A stretch of DNA of 64,000 bases from Massilia putida (GTDB lineage: Bacteria > Pseudomonadota > Gammaproteobacteria > Burkholderiales > Burkholderiaceae_D). A model generated the notes under the pieces. It was not told the origin of the DNA. It saw only the letters and a program-made list of their open reading frames with translations, and did not search any database. The translations under genes were made by a program, and so were the position numbers. Of the stretch, positions 9,757-19,314 are shown in pieces. The stretch spans positions 4,278,001 through 4,342,000 of the forward strand of contig NZ_CP019038.1 of the NCBI RefSeq assembly GCF_001941825.1, written 5' to 3'. Position 1 is the stretch's first letter. Every line of letters starts with the position of its first letter.

Positions 9757-11796
9757 ATGAAGCCTACATTGAACATTGCATTATCGATGTCGCAGAAACT
9801 GATTGCCGGCGCCGTATTTGCCGCTTCCAGCCTGCTCTTCCTCGCGTCGCCCGGCGTTGCGGCCCAAGCTGCTTCGCCCGTTACGACACAGCCCGCACCC
9901 GCCGTGCCTGCGCCCGTCGTCGCACCCGGGCCGCAGCCGGACGCGAGCCGCGAACAGGACGAGATCTTCGCGCAGCTGCGCGATGCCGCCCGCAAGAACG
10001 ATGCGGATAAGGTCGCCGCGCTGGCGGCGCGCCTGCCGGACTACGCGATTCCGTCCTACGTCGACTATTATCGGCTCAAACCACGGCTGCGCGACGCTTC
10101 CAACGAGGAAATCCTGGATTTCCTGAAACGCTACGAAGGCAGCGCGATCGCCGACCGCCTGCGCAACGACTGGCTGTTGGAACTCGGCCGCAAGCGCGAC
10201 TGGACCAACTTCGACCGCGAGCTGCCTCTGTTCGTCAAGAACGACGACTATCAGGTGAAATGCTATGCGCTGCTGTCGCGCGCATCGAAAGGGCAGAACG
10301 TGGCGGCGGAGGCACGCGTGCTGCTCGACAATCCGCCCATGTACGGCGAAGCCTGCGCCGCGCTCGTCAACCAGCTCGTCCAGTCCGGCCAATTCACGAA
10401 CAACGATCTGCTGGCCCAGCTGCGCCTGGCCGGCGAAATGCACGCGACCGGACCGTCGCGCCGCACGGCGCTGCTGCTGGGCGCGTCGGACACGCGCGCG
10501 GCCCAGGCCGTCGACCTGCCCGCCGTGGCGATGGCGCGCGGCATCGGCAGTTCGCGCGCCGACCATGAAATCTATCTCGTCGCCATCGGCCGCATGGCGC
10601 GCACCAGCCTGAAACTGGCGACGGTGGCGTTGAACCGGAACGCGGGCAAGCTGTCGCCCGAGGAAAGGGCGATCGGCTGGGCGAACATCGCGCTGGCCGC
10701 GTCGTTGACCCTGGCGCCCGAAGCGTATGACGATTGGAAAAAGGCGGCCGGGGCCCCGCTGACGTGGAACCAGCTGGAGTGGAAGACCCGCATCGCGCTG
10801 CGCCGCGGCGACTGGAAAACGGTGCGTACGACGATCGAGGCGATGCCCGTGCAGCAGCACGACGAGCCCGTCTGGACCTATTGGCTGGGCCGCGCCCTGC
10901 AGGCGGAGGGCCGGCGCGAGGATGCGCAGGCGCTGTTCCGCCGCATCGCCGACCAGAACAATTTTTATGGCCAGCTGGCGATGGAAGAGCTGGGCATGCA
11001 GATCAGCATCCCGCCCAGCGCCGCGCCGCCCACGCCGGCCGAGCTGGCGCAGGTGGCCGCGAATCCCGGCTTCAAGCGGGCGCTGAAATTCTTTTCGATG
11101 CGCATGCGTTTCGAAGGTACGCGCGAATGGAACTGGGCACTGAACGGTTTCACGGAGCGCCAGTTGCTGGCCGCCGCCGAGTTCGCGCGCCAGAACGATA
11201 TCCTCGACCGCATGCTGTCCACGTCCGAACGCACGCGCACCGAATTCGACTACACCCAGCGCTTCCCGGCGCCGCACAACGACATCCTGCATCCGACGGC
11301 GCAGGGCCTCGGCCTGGACCAGGCGTGGGTCTACGGCCTCATCCGCCAGGAATCGCGTTTTGTGTCCGACGCCCAGTCCGGCGTCGGTGCGTCCGGGCTG
11401 ATGCAGGTGATGCCGTCGACGGGCAAGTGGGTGGCGGAAAAGATCGGCTTGACGGACTATGGCCACGGCATGCTCAGCGATATCCGGACGAACATCGTGC
11501 TCGGCACCAATTACCTGAACATGGTGTTGAACAATGCGGAAGGGTCGCAGGTGCTGGCGACGGCCGCGTACAACGCCGGCCCGGGACGCGCGCGCACGTG
11601 GCGGGGCCTGTTGACGGCGCCGATGGAAGGGGCCGTGTTCGTCGAGACGATCCCGTTCGACGAAACCAGAACCTATGTGCGCAACGTGATGTCGAACGCG
11701 ACGAATTATGCCGCCTTGTTCGAGAAGCGGCCGCAATCGCTCAAGGCGCGCCTGGGAACGATCACGCCGCGCGCAAGCGGCATCGGCTTGCCGTGA
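9757..11796 (+). CDS. Soluble lytic murein transglycosylase
   Basis: A periplasmic enzyme that cleaves peptidoglycan between MurNAc and GlcNAc with formation of 1,6-anhydroMurNAc. About 679 residues: a signal peptide (MSQKLIAGAVFAASSLLFLA...VAAQA), a Pro/Ala linker, a long alpha-helical superhelix, and the C-terminal SLT domain with YGLIRQESRF (catalytic Glu about residue 532), GASGLMQVMPST and ATAAYNAGPGRA. The start could be ATG 9757 or 9787; both keep the signal peptide. It is divergent from the folate ligase with almost no spacer and is followed 35 bases later by the NDUFA9-like gene. Confidence 0.93.
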   Translation: MKPTLNIALSMSQKLIAGAVFAASSLLFLASPGVAAQAASPVTTQPAPAVPAPVVAPGPQPDASREQDEIFAQLRDAARKNDADKVAALAARLPDYAIPSYVDYYRLKPRLRDASNEEILDFLKRYEGSAIADRLRNDWLLELGRKRDWTNFDRELPLFVKNDDYQVKCYALLSRASKGQNVAAEARVLLDNPPMYGEACAALVNQLVQSGQFTNNDLLAQLRLAGEMHATGPSRRTALLLGASDTRAAQAVDLPAVAMARGIGSSRADHEIYLVAIGRMARTSLKLATVALNRNAGKLSPEERAIGWANIALAASLTLAPEAYDDWKKAAGAPLTWNQLEWKTRIALRRGDWKTVRTTIEAMPVQQHDEPVWTYWLGRALQAEGRREDAQALFRRIADQNNFYGQLAMEELGMQISIPPSAAPPTPAELAQVAANPGFKRALKFFSMRMRFEGTREWNWALNGFTERQLLAAAEFARQNDILDRMLSTSERTRTEFDYTQRFPAPHNDILHPTAQGLGLDQAWVYGLIRQESRFVSDAQSGVGASGLMQVMPSTGKWVAEKIGLTDYGHGMLSDIRTNIVLGTNYLNMVLNNAEGSQVLATAAYNAGPGRARTWRGLLTAPMEGAVFVETIPFDETRTYVRNVMSNATNYAALFEKRPQSLKARLGTITPRASGIGLP

Positions 11797-11831
11797 CCGC
11801 GGCCGCGCCGCGCACGGGTCGAGGAGGCCAT

Positions 11832-12797
11832 ATGCACGAGCAGTCGGTCGTATTGTTCGGCGGGACCGGATTCATCGGCAGCCATCTGGCGGCCAGGCTG
11901 TCCGAGCACGCCGTGTCCATCGTCGTGCCGACGCGGCACGAAAGCCATGCGATGCACCTGATGCCGCTCGGCGTCGACATCGTGCAGACCGACCTCCACG
12001 ACGACGCGGCCTTGCGCCGCCTGGTGGCCGGGCGTGACGCCGTGATCAACCTGGTCGGCATCCTGCATTCGCGCCGCGGCGATCCGTACGGCCCCGACTT
12101 CCGCCGCGTCCACGTCGACCTGCCGCACCGCATCGCTTGCGCCTGCGCGGCCGAAGGTGTGCCGCGCTACCTGCACATGAGCGCGCTGGGCGCCGACCGG
12201 CAGGGACCGTCGATGTACCAGCGCTCGAAGGCCGATGGCGAAGCGGCCGCGGCGAGCCAGGCGGCCGTCGCGGCGACGATCTTCCGGCCGTCCGTCGTGT
12301 TCGGTCCGGAAGACCGTTTCCTGAATATGTTCGCGCGGCTGCAGCGCCACCTGCCCATCGTCCCGCTCGCGTGTGCCCACGCGCGCTTCCAGCCGGTGTA
12401 CGTGGGCGATGTGGCGGAAGCGTACGTGCGCGCGCTGTTCGATCCGCACACGGCCGGCCTCACCTATGAGCTGGGCGGGCCGCAGGTCTATGAACTGGCG
12501 GAACTGGTGCGGCTGGCGGGCCGTTATGCCGGCCACGAGCGCAAGATTCTTGCCTTGCCGGATGCGCTGGCGCGGCTGCAGGCGACGTTCTTCGAACTGT
12601 TGCCGGGCGAGCCCGTCATCACGCGCGACAACCTCGATTCGATGAAGGTCGACAACGTGATCCACCCGTCCGCGGACAATAAAGTCTTGACAACAGCGGC
12701 GCTGGGAATCAAGCTCACGGCGCTCGAGGCCGTCGCACCGCAGTACCTGGCGCCGCCTGGCGGACTCGACGTCCTCCGCGCCCGCGCCGGGCGCTGA
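11832..12797 (+). CDS. NDUFA9-like NAD(P)-binding protein (atypical SDR)
   Basis: A 321-residue Rossmann-fold protein of the complex I NDUFA9-like group. The nucleotide-binding motif is FGGTGFIGSHLA (residues 9-20), followed by NLVGIL, HMSALGA, and the YQRSKADGE segment that stands where the YxxxK motif lies. It also shows FRPSVVFGPEDRFLN. Members are often linked to quinone or membrane processes, but the reaction is not established. A very strong GAGGAGG site supports ATG 11832. It sits between the transglycosylase and a GST gene in one rightward run. Confidence 0.88.
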   Translation: MHEQSVVLFGGTGFIGSHLAARLSEHAVSIVVPTRHESHAMHLMPLGVDIVQTDLHDDAALRRLVAGRDAVINLVGILHSRRGDPYGPDFRRVHVDLPHRIACACAAEGVPRYLHMSALGADRQGPSMYQRSKADGEAAAASQAAVAATIFRPSVVFGPEDRFLNMFARLQRHLPIVPLACAHARFQPVYVGDVAEAYVRALFDPHTAGLTYELGGPQVYELAELVRLAGRYAGHERKILALPDALARLQATFFELLPGEPVITRDNLDSMKVDNVIHPSADNKVLTTAALGIKLTALEAVAPQYLAPPGGLDVLRARAGR

Positions 12798-12818
12798 CCT
12801 CAACGATCACGCCATACC

Positions 12819-13535
12819 ATGCAGACTACCGAACTCGATCCGACTTTGACGCAGACCCTCGACAACGCACGCCAGGCCGGCCTGACCCTGGTCATCGGCA
12901 ACAAGAATTACTCCTCGTGGTCGATGCGGCCTTGGGTGGCCGCCGTGGCCGCCGGCATCCCGTTCACGGAAGTGCGCATCTTGCTCGACCAGCCGGATAC
13001 GGCCGCCAACATCGCGCGCTACTCGGCCGCCGGGCGCGTGCCCGTGCTGCTGGCCGGCGAGATGACCATTTGGGACAGCCTGGCGATCTGCGAATACCTG
13101 GCCGAGCAATTCCCGGACAAACATCTGTGGCCGCAGGACGTGGCCGCGCGCGCGCTGGCGCGTTCGGTCGTGGCGGAAATGCATTCCGGCTTTACCGACC
13201 TGCGCACCGCGATGACGATGAACGTCAAGGCCCGCCTGCCGGGCCGCGGCCGCACGCCGGGGGCGCAGGCCGACATCGGCCGCATCTGCGAAATCTGGGA
13301 AGAGTGTCTGTCGCGCTTCGGCCATCACCAGTTCCTGTTCGGTGATTTTTCCATCGCCGATGCCTTCTATGCGCCGGTCGTCACCCGTTTCCAGACGTAT
13401 GGCGTGGTGCTGGCGCCCGCGCTGCAGGCGTATTGCGAACGCGTGCTCGCGTACCCGGCCGTCGCGCGCTGGATCAGCGAAGCCGTACTCGAAACCGAGA
13501 TCGCCGGGGCCCACGAAGACGAGCTGCCGGACTGA
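12819..13535 (+). CDS. Glutathione S-transferase family protein
   Basis: A 238-residue cytosolic GST-fold protein. The N-terminal thioredoxin-like domain shows NKNYSSWSMRPWVAAVAAGIPF (putative catalytic Ser in YSSWS), then GRVPVLL with the cis-proline and DSLAICEYLAE that binds the glutathione gamma-glutamyl group. The helical domain follows, with FSIADAFYAPVV. The substrate is unknown. Its stop overlaps the start of cca (TGATG), which suggests translational coupling. Confidence 0.92.
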   Translation: MQTTELDPTLTQTLDNARQAGLTLVIGNKNYSSWSMRPWVAAVAAGIPFTEVRILLDQPDTAANIARYSAAGRVPVLLAGEMTIWDSLAICEYLAEQFPDKHLWPQDVAARALARSVVAEMHSGFTDLRTAMTMNVKARLPGRGRTPGAQADIGRICEIWEECLSRFGHHQFLFGDFSIADAFYAPVVTRFQTYGVVLAPALQAYCERVLAYPAVARWISEAVLETEIAGAHEDELPD

Positions 13536-14779
13536 TGGCGATGCAGGCCTTCGTCGTCGGCGGCGCCGTCCGCGATGAGTTGCTGGGACTGCCCGTCCAG
13601 GACCACGACTGGGTCGTCGTCGGCGCCACACCCGAGGACATGGTCGCGCAGGGCTTCCGTCCGGTCGGCAAGGATTTTCCCGTCTTCCTGCATCCGGACA
13701 CGCACGAGGAATATGCCCTCGCGCGCACCGAGCGCAAGACGGCGCCCGGCTACCACGGCTTCGTGTTTCACACGGCGCCCGACGTCAAGCTGGAAGACGA
13801 TTTGATCCGGCGCGATCTGACCATCAATGCGATGGCGAGAGCCGAGGACGGCACCATCGTCGATCCGTACGGCGGCCTGCAGGATTTGCAAAACCGCGTG
13901 TTCCGCCACGTGTCGCCGGCGTTCGCCGAGGACCCCGTGCGGATCCTGCGCGTGGCCCGCTTCGCCGCGCGCTTCCCGGATTTTCGTGTCGCCGACACGA
14001 CGCTCGCGCTGATGCGGCAGATGGTCGAGGCGGGCGAAGTGGATGCGCTCGTGCCGGAGCGCGTATGGCAGGAAGTGTCGCGCGGGCTGATGGAGCAAAA
14101 GCCGTCGCGCATGCTGGCGGTGCTGCGCGATTGCGGCGCGCTGGCGCGCATCCTGCCCGAGCTGGATGCGTTGTGGGGCGTGCCGCAGCCGCCGCTGCAC
14201 CATCCCGAAGTCGATACCGGTGTCCACATGATGCTCGTGATCGATTACGCGGCCGAACGCGGCTACGACTTGCCGGTGCGCTTCGCCGCGCTGATGCACG
14301 ACCTGGGCAAAGGCGCCACGCCGCCCGAACACTGGCCCAAACACCACGGCCACGAGGGCATGGGACCGCGCCTGATCACGGAATTGTCGAAGCGCCTGCG
14401 CGTGCCGACGGATTGCCGCGATCTGGCCGTCATGACGGCACGCGAGCATGGCAACGTCAGCCGCGCGCTCGAGCTGCGGCCGAATACGATCGTCACCCTG
14501 TTCGAACGCTGCGACGCGTTCCGCAAGCCGGACCGCTTCGCGCAGATGCTGCTGGCGTCCGAATGCGATGCGCGCGGGCGCGGGGACGAAAACCATGAAA
14601 TGCGCAGCCGTGACTATCCGCAGGCGCCGTACCTGCTGCGCGCGCTGGAGGCGGCGCGCGGCGTGAACGCGGGGGAGGTGGCTGCGCGTTACACCGACAA
14701 CCGCGACAAGATCCCGGAAGCCGTGCATGCGGCGCGGGTGAGTGCCGTGAAGGCGGTGCTGGGCGATATCCGGGACTGA
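13535..14779 (+). CDS. cca: CCA tRNA nucleotidyltransferase, multifunctional type
   Basis: Adds or repairs the 3' CCA end of tRNAs from CTP and ATP. Motifs in order: VVGGAVRDELLGL (nucleotide binding), DHDWVVVG (catalytic Asp pair), RRDLTINAMA, AEDPVRILRVARFAAR, then an HD domain with LMHDLGKG. The domain arrangement and about 412-414 residue length match the enterobacterial-type enzyme with phosphatase/phosphodiesterase activity. The start is ATG 13535 (one-base overlap with the GST stop) or the in-frame ATG 13541, which fits family length slightly better. tRNAs in this window already encode CCA, so repair is its likely role. Confidence 0.96.
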   Translation: MAMQAFVVGGAVRDELLGLPVQDHDWVVVGATPEDMVAQGFRPVGKDFPVFLHPDTHEEYALARTERKTAPGYHGFVFHTAPDVKLEDDLIRRDLTINAMARAEDGTIVDPYGGLQDLQNRVFRHVSPAFAEDPVRILRVARFAARFPDFRVADTTLALMRQMVEAGEVDALVPERVWQEVSRGLMEQKPSRMLAVLRDCGALARILPELDALWGVPQPPLHHPEVDTGVHMMLVIDYAAERGYDLPVRFAALMHDLGKGATPPEHWPKHHGHEGMGPRLITELSKRLRVPTDCRDLAVMTAREHGNVSRALELRPNTIVTLFERCDAFRKPDRFAQMLLASECDARGRGDENHEMRSRDYPQAPYLLRALEAARGVNAGEVAARYTDNRDKIPEAVHAARVSAVKAVLGDIRD

Positions 14780-14827
14780 AACCGGCTACAATATCGGATT
14801 GTTGCACCGCACAATCGAAAACCCATC

Positions 14828-15490
14828 ATGCAGGACCATCCCCTCCGCCGCTGGCTGAAAAGCCTGTATGCCCGCAAAGGCGGCCAGACCGTGCTCGTCA
14901 AGGCGCTGAGCGAACGCGACCGGCGGCGGGTCCTGCGCCACTTCATGGGCCTCGACCGGGACGACCGCCTGCTGCGTTTCGGCAGCGTGCTTCCCGACGA
15001 GCAGGTCGAAGCGTATGTCGCGAAACTCGATTTCGCGAAGGACATCGTGTTCGGCGTCTACAACCGCGTGTTCCAGCTGGTGGGCGTGGGCCACCTCGCG
15101 TTCACGTCACGCGACGCGCATCCGGACAGCATGCATTACACGGACAAGGAAAAAGTGGCGGAGTTCGGGGTCTCCGTGTCGAAGTCGGCGCGGGGGCAGG
15201 GCATCGGTACGCGGCTGTTCGAACGGGCAGCGATCCACTGCCGCAATTCCGACGTCGACACCTTGTACATGCAGTGTCTGTCGTCGAACCGCACGATGAT
15301 GCACATCGCGAAGAAGGCCGGCATGGAGATCCGCCGCGACTACGGCGAGGCGGACGCCCACCTGCACCTGCCGCCGCCCAGCCCGGGCAGCGTGCTGGCC
15401 GAGGCGCTGGAAGAGCAGATCGCGAAGATTGATTACACGGTCAAGGCGAACGCGCGCGCCGCCGCGAAGTGGCTCCTGCCGAAACGCTGA
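14828..15490 (+). CDS. GNAT-family N-acetyltransferase
   Basis: A 220-residue protein with a GNAT core. Motif A is seen as VSVSKSARGQGIGTRLFERA, which binds acetyl-CoA, followed by the SNRTMMHIAKKAGM motif B region. Substrate and role are unknown. A TACAAT box (14787-14792) and an inverted GATTGT/ACAATC pair (14798-14816 region) lie upstream, so it may have its own promoter. The next gene, a LacI regulator, is convergent with a four-base gap. Confidence 0.87.
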   Translation: MQDHPLRRWLKSLYARKGGQTVLVKALSERDRRRVLRHFMGLDRDDRLLRFGSVLPDEQVEAYVAKLDFAKDIVFGVYNRVFQLVGVGHLAFTSRDAHPDSMHYTDKEKVAEFGVSVSKSARGQGIGTRLFERAAIHCRNSDVDTLYMQCLSSNRTMMHIAKKAGMEIRRDYGEADAHLHLPPPSPGSVLAEALEEQIAKIDYTVKANARAAAKWLLPKR

Positions 15491-15494
15491 ATCG

Positions 15495-16538
15495 TCAGGC
15501 CGACTCGCGCGGCACCAGTCCACCCGTAAAACGCTTGCGGTACGGCGTCACGTCGGCGCCGTCGAGCTGCGCCTGCAGGCATTCCATCGCGGCGACGCCG
15601 ATGGCGGCGACGTCTTGCCGGAACGTGGTCAGCGGCGGATGCAGGTAGGCGGAAATGGGTAGGTCGTCGTGGCCGACGATGGCGAGATCCTGGCCCGGTG
15701 CGAGGCCGAAACGGCGGCAGGCGGACATGGCGCCGATCGCGAGCCTGTCGGTGCCGCAGGCCAGCGCCGTGATGCCGGCGCGTCTCCAGGCGCCGCCCGC
15801 GAGCCAGTCGAGCACGTGGCGGAATGCATAGGCTTCGAAATCCCAGGAGGGCTGCGTGCTGCCGGGCACGAGGTGCGGTTCCATGCCGGCTTCCGCCATC
15901 GCCTCCAGATAGCCGGCCAGCCGTTCTTCCGGCGACGGATGCGCCACCGGCGGCGCCCCCAGATAGGCCGGGCGGTAGCCGCGGCCGAGCAGGTAGCGGG
16001 TCAGCATCGCCATGCTCTGCCGGTTGTCGTTCATGACGTAATTGCAGTCTTCGTGGACATAGCTGTCCATGTAGACGATGCGCATCTCCTGCTCCAGCCG
16101 TAGCAGCAGGTCGAGGTTTCGCTTCGACGCGACCGCGGTCAGGATCACGCCCGCCACCTTCATCGATCGCATCGTCATCAGCGCCTCCGCTTCCTCCGCC
16201 GGGTCGTTGTACGAGCACTGGATGATCACGTCCATGCCGAGCGCCTTCGCCTTCGCTTCGATCGCGCGCAGGGCTTCGGCGAAGAAGGGTTCGTTCACCA
16301 CCGGCAGGATGACGCCGACCATGCGCGAGCGCCCGCGCACGAGGCTGACCGCGTGCGGGTCGGGCACGTATTCGAGGTCGCGGCAGGCCTGTTCGATGCG
16401 CGCGCGCGTGTCGGCCTTCAAACCCTCGCGGTCATTGAAATACTTCGACACCGTGGCGCGCGACACCCCGGCCCGCGCGGCGACGTCGTGCATCGTGACG
16501 GGGCCACAAGGAGCGTTGGTATTCTGCGCAGTTTTCAT
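15495..16538 (-). CDS. LacI-family transcriptional regulator of the ABC sugar operon
   Basis: A 347-residue regulator with an N-terminal helix-turn-helix (TMHDVAARAGVSRATVSKYF, about residues 15-34), the hinge region, and a periplasmic-binding-protein-like sensor domain. The effector is probably a sugar. It is divergent from the ABC importer operon. A motif in its own 5' leader recurs in that operon's promoter, which suggests it controls both itself and the importer. The second LacI protein (24.9-26.0 kb) is only distantly similar. Confidence 0.93.
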   Translation of the reverse strand: MKTAQNTNAPCGPVTMHDVAARAGVSRATVSKYFNDREGLKADTRARIEQACRDLEYVPDPHAVSLVRGRSRMVGVILPVVNEPFFAEALRAIEAKAKALGMDVIIQCSYNDPAEEAEALMTMRSMKVAGVILTAVASKRNLDLLLRLEQEMRIVYMDSYVHEDCNYVMNDNRQSMAMLTRYLLGRGYRPAYLGAPPVAHPSPEERLAGYLEAMAEAGMEPHLVPGSTQPSWDFEAYAFRHVLDWLAGGAWRRAGITALACGTDRLAIGAMSACRRFGLAPGQDLAIVGHDDLPISAYLHPPLTTFRQDVAAIGVAAMECLQAQLDGADVTPYRKRFTGGLVPRESA

Positions 16539-16545
16539 CAGTTGG

Positions 16546-16564
16546 TTGACTCGTGTAAAGTTCG
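16546..16564. promoter_or_regulatory. Candidate LacI operator O1
   Basis: The 19-mer TTGACTCGTGTAAAGTTCG lies just upstream of the LacI start. It matches O2 at 16726-16744 in 16 of 19 positions, and the offset between the sites is exactly 180 bases. The central CG is typical of LacI-family sites. Confidence 0.6.
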
Positions 16565-16711
16565 CTCGCCACCGGCAGGCACGCGCCCATCATAGCAAAA
16601 ATACTCGCTTGCAATAAGAGTGTCGATTCGTCGAGCGCTCATGCCGTTTCGGCACTGTGGATCACTTGCTGTTGTGGTCACTCAACTATTAAAAATCTTT
16701 TAAAAAATCTG

Positions 16712-16744
16712 TTGACGACAAAAAGTCGACACGTGTAAAGTTGT
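16712..16744 (+). promoter_or_regulatory. Promoter of the ABC sugar operon with overlapping operator O2
   Basis: The -35 box TTGACG (16712-16717) and -10 box TGTAAA (16734-16739) are separated by 16 bases. Candidate operator O2 (16726-16744, TCGACACGTGTAAAGTTGT) covers the -10 box, so LacI binding here would block initiation. The ACACGTGT core is a perfect palindrome. Confidence 0.65.
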
Positions 16745-16791
16745 TTCATAACGAAGCATCACGACACACAAAACAGCTCGGAGACATCGTC

Positions 16792-17733
16792 ATGAAAACA
16801 CCCGCCGTGTTCGCGTGCATTGCGGCATTCGCCTTCTCGCTGGCCGCCGACGCCCAGGCGGCGCGGCCATTGAAATCCGTCGGCGTGGCCGTCAGCGATC
16901 TCGCCAATCCGTATTTCGTCGCCATCGGCAAGGGCGCCGCCGATGCCGCCAGAAAGGTTGGCGGCGACAAGGTCAGGGTCACGACCGTGTCCAGCAAATA
17001 CGACCTCAATACGCAGGTCGGCCAGATCGAAAACTTCATCGCCAACAAGGTCGACATCCTGATCGTCAACGCGTCCGATCCGAAAGGCATCGCGCCCGTG
17101 CTGCAAAAGGCGAGAAATGCCGGCATCGTCGTGATGGCCGTCGACGTCGGCGCCGACAATGCGGATGCGACGATCATGTCCGACAACACGATGGCCGGCA
17201 CCGAATCGTGCAAGCGCATCGTCGAACGCTTGCACGGCAAGGGAAATGTCGTGATCGTCAACGGTCCGCCCGTCACCGCGGTGATCGCGCGCGTGGCCGG
17301 CTGCAAGCAGGCGTTCGCCGGCACGGGCATCCGCATCGTGTCCGACAACCAGGATGCGAAGGGTAGCCTCGACGGCGGCATGGAAGTCATGACGAATCTC
17401 TTGATCGCGCACCGCCGCATCGATGCCGTGTTCGCGATCAACGACCCGTCCGCGATCGGCGCCGAACTCGCGGTCAAGCAGGCGGGCCGCCCCGACGTGC
17501 AGATGGTCGCATCCGTCGACGGCGCACCGGACGCGGAGGCGGCGCTCAAATCGAAGAACAGCATCTTCGCCGTCACCACCGCGCAAGACCCCTACAAGAT
17601 GGCCACGATGGCCGTCGACATCGGCTACGACATCATGAACGGCAAGCGGCCGGCCAATCCGGTCGTGCTGATTCCCACGCCGGCGATCACGAAAGACAAC
17701 GTGGCGGCCTACAAGGGCTGGGCCAGTCACTAA
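16792..17733 (+). CDS. Sugar ABC transporter, periplasmic binding protein
   Basis: A 313-residue ribose-type (RbsB/PBP1) binding protein. It has a cleavable signal peptide ([23 protein letters not shown]) and then the type I fold with [41 protein letters not shown], and [18 protein letters not shown]. It captures a monosaccharide in the periplasm and hands it to the following ATPase/permease pair. The ATG is supported by GGAG at 16780. Exact sugar specificity cannot be read from sequence; mannan context makes a hexose plausible. Confidence 0.93.
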   Translation: MKTPAVFACIAAFAFSLAADAQAARPLKSVGVAVSDLANPYFVAIGKGAADAARKVGGDKVRVTTVSSKYDLNTQVGQIENFIANKVDILIVNASDPKGIAPVLQKARNAGIVVMAVDVGADNADATIMSDNTMAGTESCKRIVERLHGKGNVVIVNGPPVTAVIARVAGCKQAFAGTGIRIVSDNQDAKGSLDGGMEVMTNLLIAHRRIDAVFAINDPSAIGAELAVKQAGRPDVQMVASVDGAPDAEAALKSKNSIFAVTTAQDPYKMATMAVDIGYDIMNGKRPANPVVLIPTPAITKDNVAAYKGWASH

Positions 17734-17782
17734 AAGGCAGCCGGCCCCGGCGGCCGGCGGAAATTCCCTCACTGGAGGAGAC

Positions 17783-19291
17783 ATGGCAACAATCAATCCA
17801 CCCCCCGTGCTGGAGGTATCCGGCATCCGCAAGCGGTTCGGCGCCGTCACGGTGCTCGACGGCGTCCAGCTGACCATCCGCCCGGGAGAGATCCACGCGC
17901 TGATGGGAGAAAACGGCGCCGGCAAGAGCACGTTGATGAAGATCCTGGCCGGCGTGTACCAGCCGGATGCCGGCGAGATCCGCGTGGGCGGCAAGCCGGT
18001 ACGCATCACGTGCCCGGCCGACGCGCGCGCCTGCGGCATCAACCTGATCTACCAGGAGCTGTCGGTCGCGGCCAATCTCACGGTCGCGCAAAACATCTTC
18101 ATGGGCGCGGAACCGCGCGGGCGCTTCGGCATCGTCGACACGGCGCAGATGAACCGGCGCGCGGCGCAGGTGCTGAAGAGCCTCGGCGCCACGTTTCTAC
18201 CCAACCGCATCGCCAGCGGCTTGTCGATCGCCGATCAGCAGCAGGTCGAGATCGCCCGCGCCCTCGTGCACGACAGCCGCGTGCTGATCATGGACGAGCC
18301 GACGGCCGCGCTGTCCGAACGCGAGACGGAGCGCCTGTTCGACGTGATGCGGGCCCTGCGCGAGCGCGGCATTGCGATCATCTACATCAGCCACCGCATG
18401 GCGGAAGTGCGCATGCTGGCCGACCGCGTGAGCGTGCTGCGCGACGGCACTTGGATCGGCGAGCTGACGCGCGACGAGGCGACGCCGGACACGGTCGTGC
18501 GCATGATGGTCGGCCGCGAACTCGGCGGCTTTTATGAACACACGCAGCGCCGCGTGCCGGGCCCCGTGCGCCTGAAGCTGACCAATGTGCACGGCGCCAA
18601 GGTGCATCCGGTATCGCTGGACGTGCGCGCCGGGGAGATCGTCGGACTCGCGGGCCTCGTCGGCGCCGGCCGCACGGAACTGGCGCGCCTGATCTTCGGC
18701 GCGGACCGGATGACCGGCGGCACGGTCGAAGTCGACGGCCGCGCGGTCGCTATCCGCACGCCGGCCGATGCGATCCGCTTGGGGCTCGCCTACGTGCCGG
18801 AAGACCGCAAGGGACAGGGCCTGTTCCTGCAACAGTCGCTGCTGGCGAACGTGACGATGAACGTCCTCGGCAAGCACGCACGCTGCGGGGTGCTCCGTCG
18901 CGGCGAGCTGCTGCAGGTGACGCGCGATGCGATCGTCAAACTGTCCGCGCGCGGCGCGGGGCCGGACGGCATCATCGGCGGCCTCTCGGGCGGCAACCAG
19001 CAGAAGCTCTTGCTGGCGCGCTGGCTGGAGATCGGTCCGCGCGTGCTGATCCTCGACGAGCCGACGCGCGGCGTGGACATCGGCGCCAAGCACGAGATCT
19101 ACCGGATCATCCACGGCCTGGCCGATGCCGGCGTGGCCGTGCTGTGCATCTCGAGCGAGCTGGCGGAAATCATCGGCGTGTGCGACCGCGTGCTCGTCAT
19201 GCGCGAAGGCTGGCTGTCCGGCGAACTGGCCGGCGAACGCATCACCCAGGAAAACATCATGGCGCTGGCCACCCAGGCCCAGGCCGCATAG
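17783..19291 (+). CDS. Sugar ABC transporter, duplicated ATPase (RbsA type)
   Basis: A 502-residue ATPase with two nucleotide-binding halves. The first has an intact Walker A (GENGAGKST, about residues 43-51) and Walker B ([11 protein letters not shown]). The second has the usual degenerate Walker A (GLVGAGRTE) with signature [15 protein letters not shown] and [13 protein letters not shown]. This asymmetry is normal for monosaccharide importers of the ribose/galactose class. It powers uptake with the preceding binding protein and the following permease, with 49 and 23-base spacers. Confidence 0.96.
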   Translation: MATINPPPVLEVSGIRKRFGAVTVLDGVQLTIRPGEIHALMGENGAGKSTLMKILAGVYQPDAGEIRVGGKPVRITCPADARACGINLIYQELSVAANLTVAQNIFMGAEPRGRFGIVDTAQMNRRAAQVLKSLGATFLPNRIASGLSIADQQQVEIARALVHDSRVLIMDEPTAALSERETERLFDVMRALRERGIAIIYISHRMAEVRMLADRVSVLRDGTWIGELTRDEATPDTVVRMMVGRELGGFYEHTQRRVPGPVRLKLTNVHGAKVHPVSLDVRAGEIVGLAGLVGAGRTELARLIFGADRMTGGTVEVDGRAVAIRTPADAIRLGLAYVPEDRKGQGLFLQQSLLANVTMNVLGKHARCGVLRRGELLQVTRDAIVKLSARGAGPDGIIGGLSGGNQQKLLLARWLEIGPRVLILDEPTRGVDIGAKHEIYRIIHGLADAGVAVLCISSELAEIIGVCDRVLVMREGWLSGELAGERITQENIMALATQAQAA

Positions 19292-19314
19292 GACACCGCT
19301 TCAGGAGCTATATC

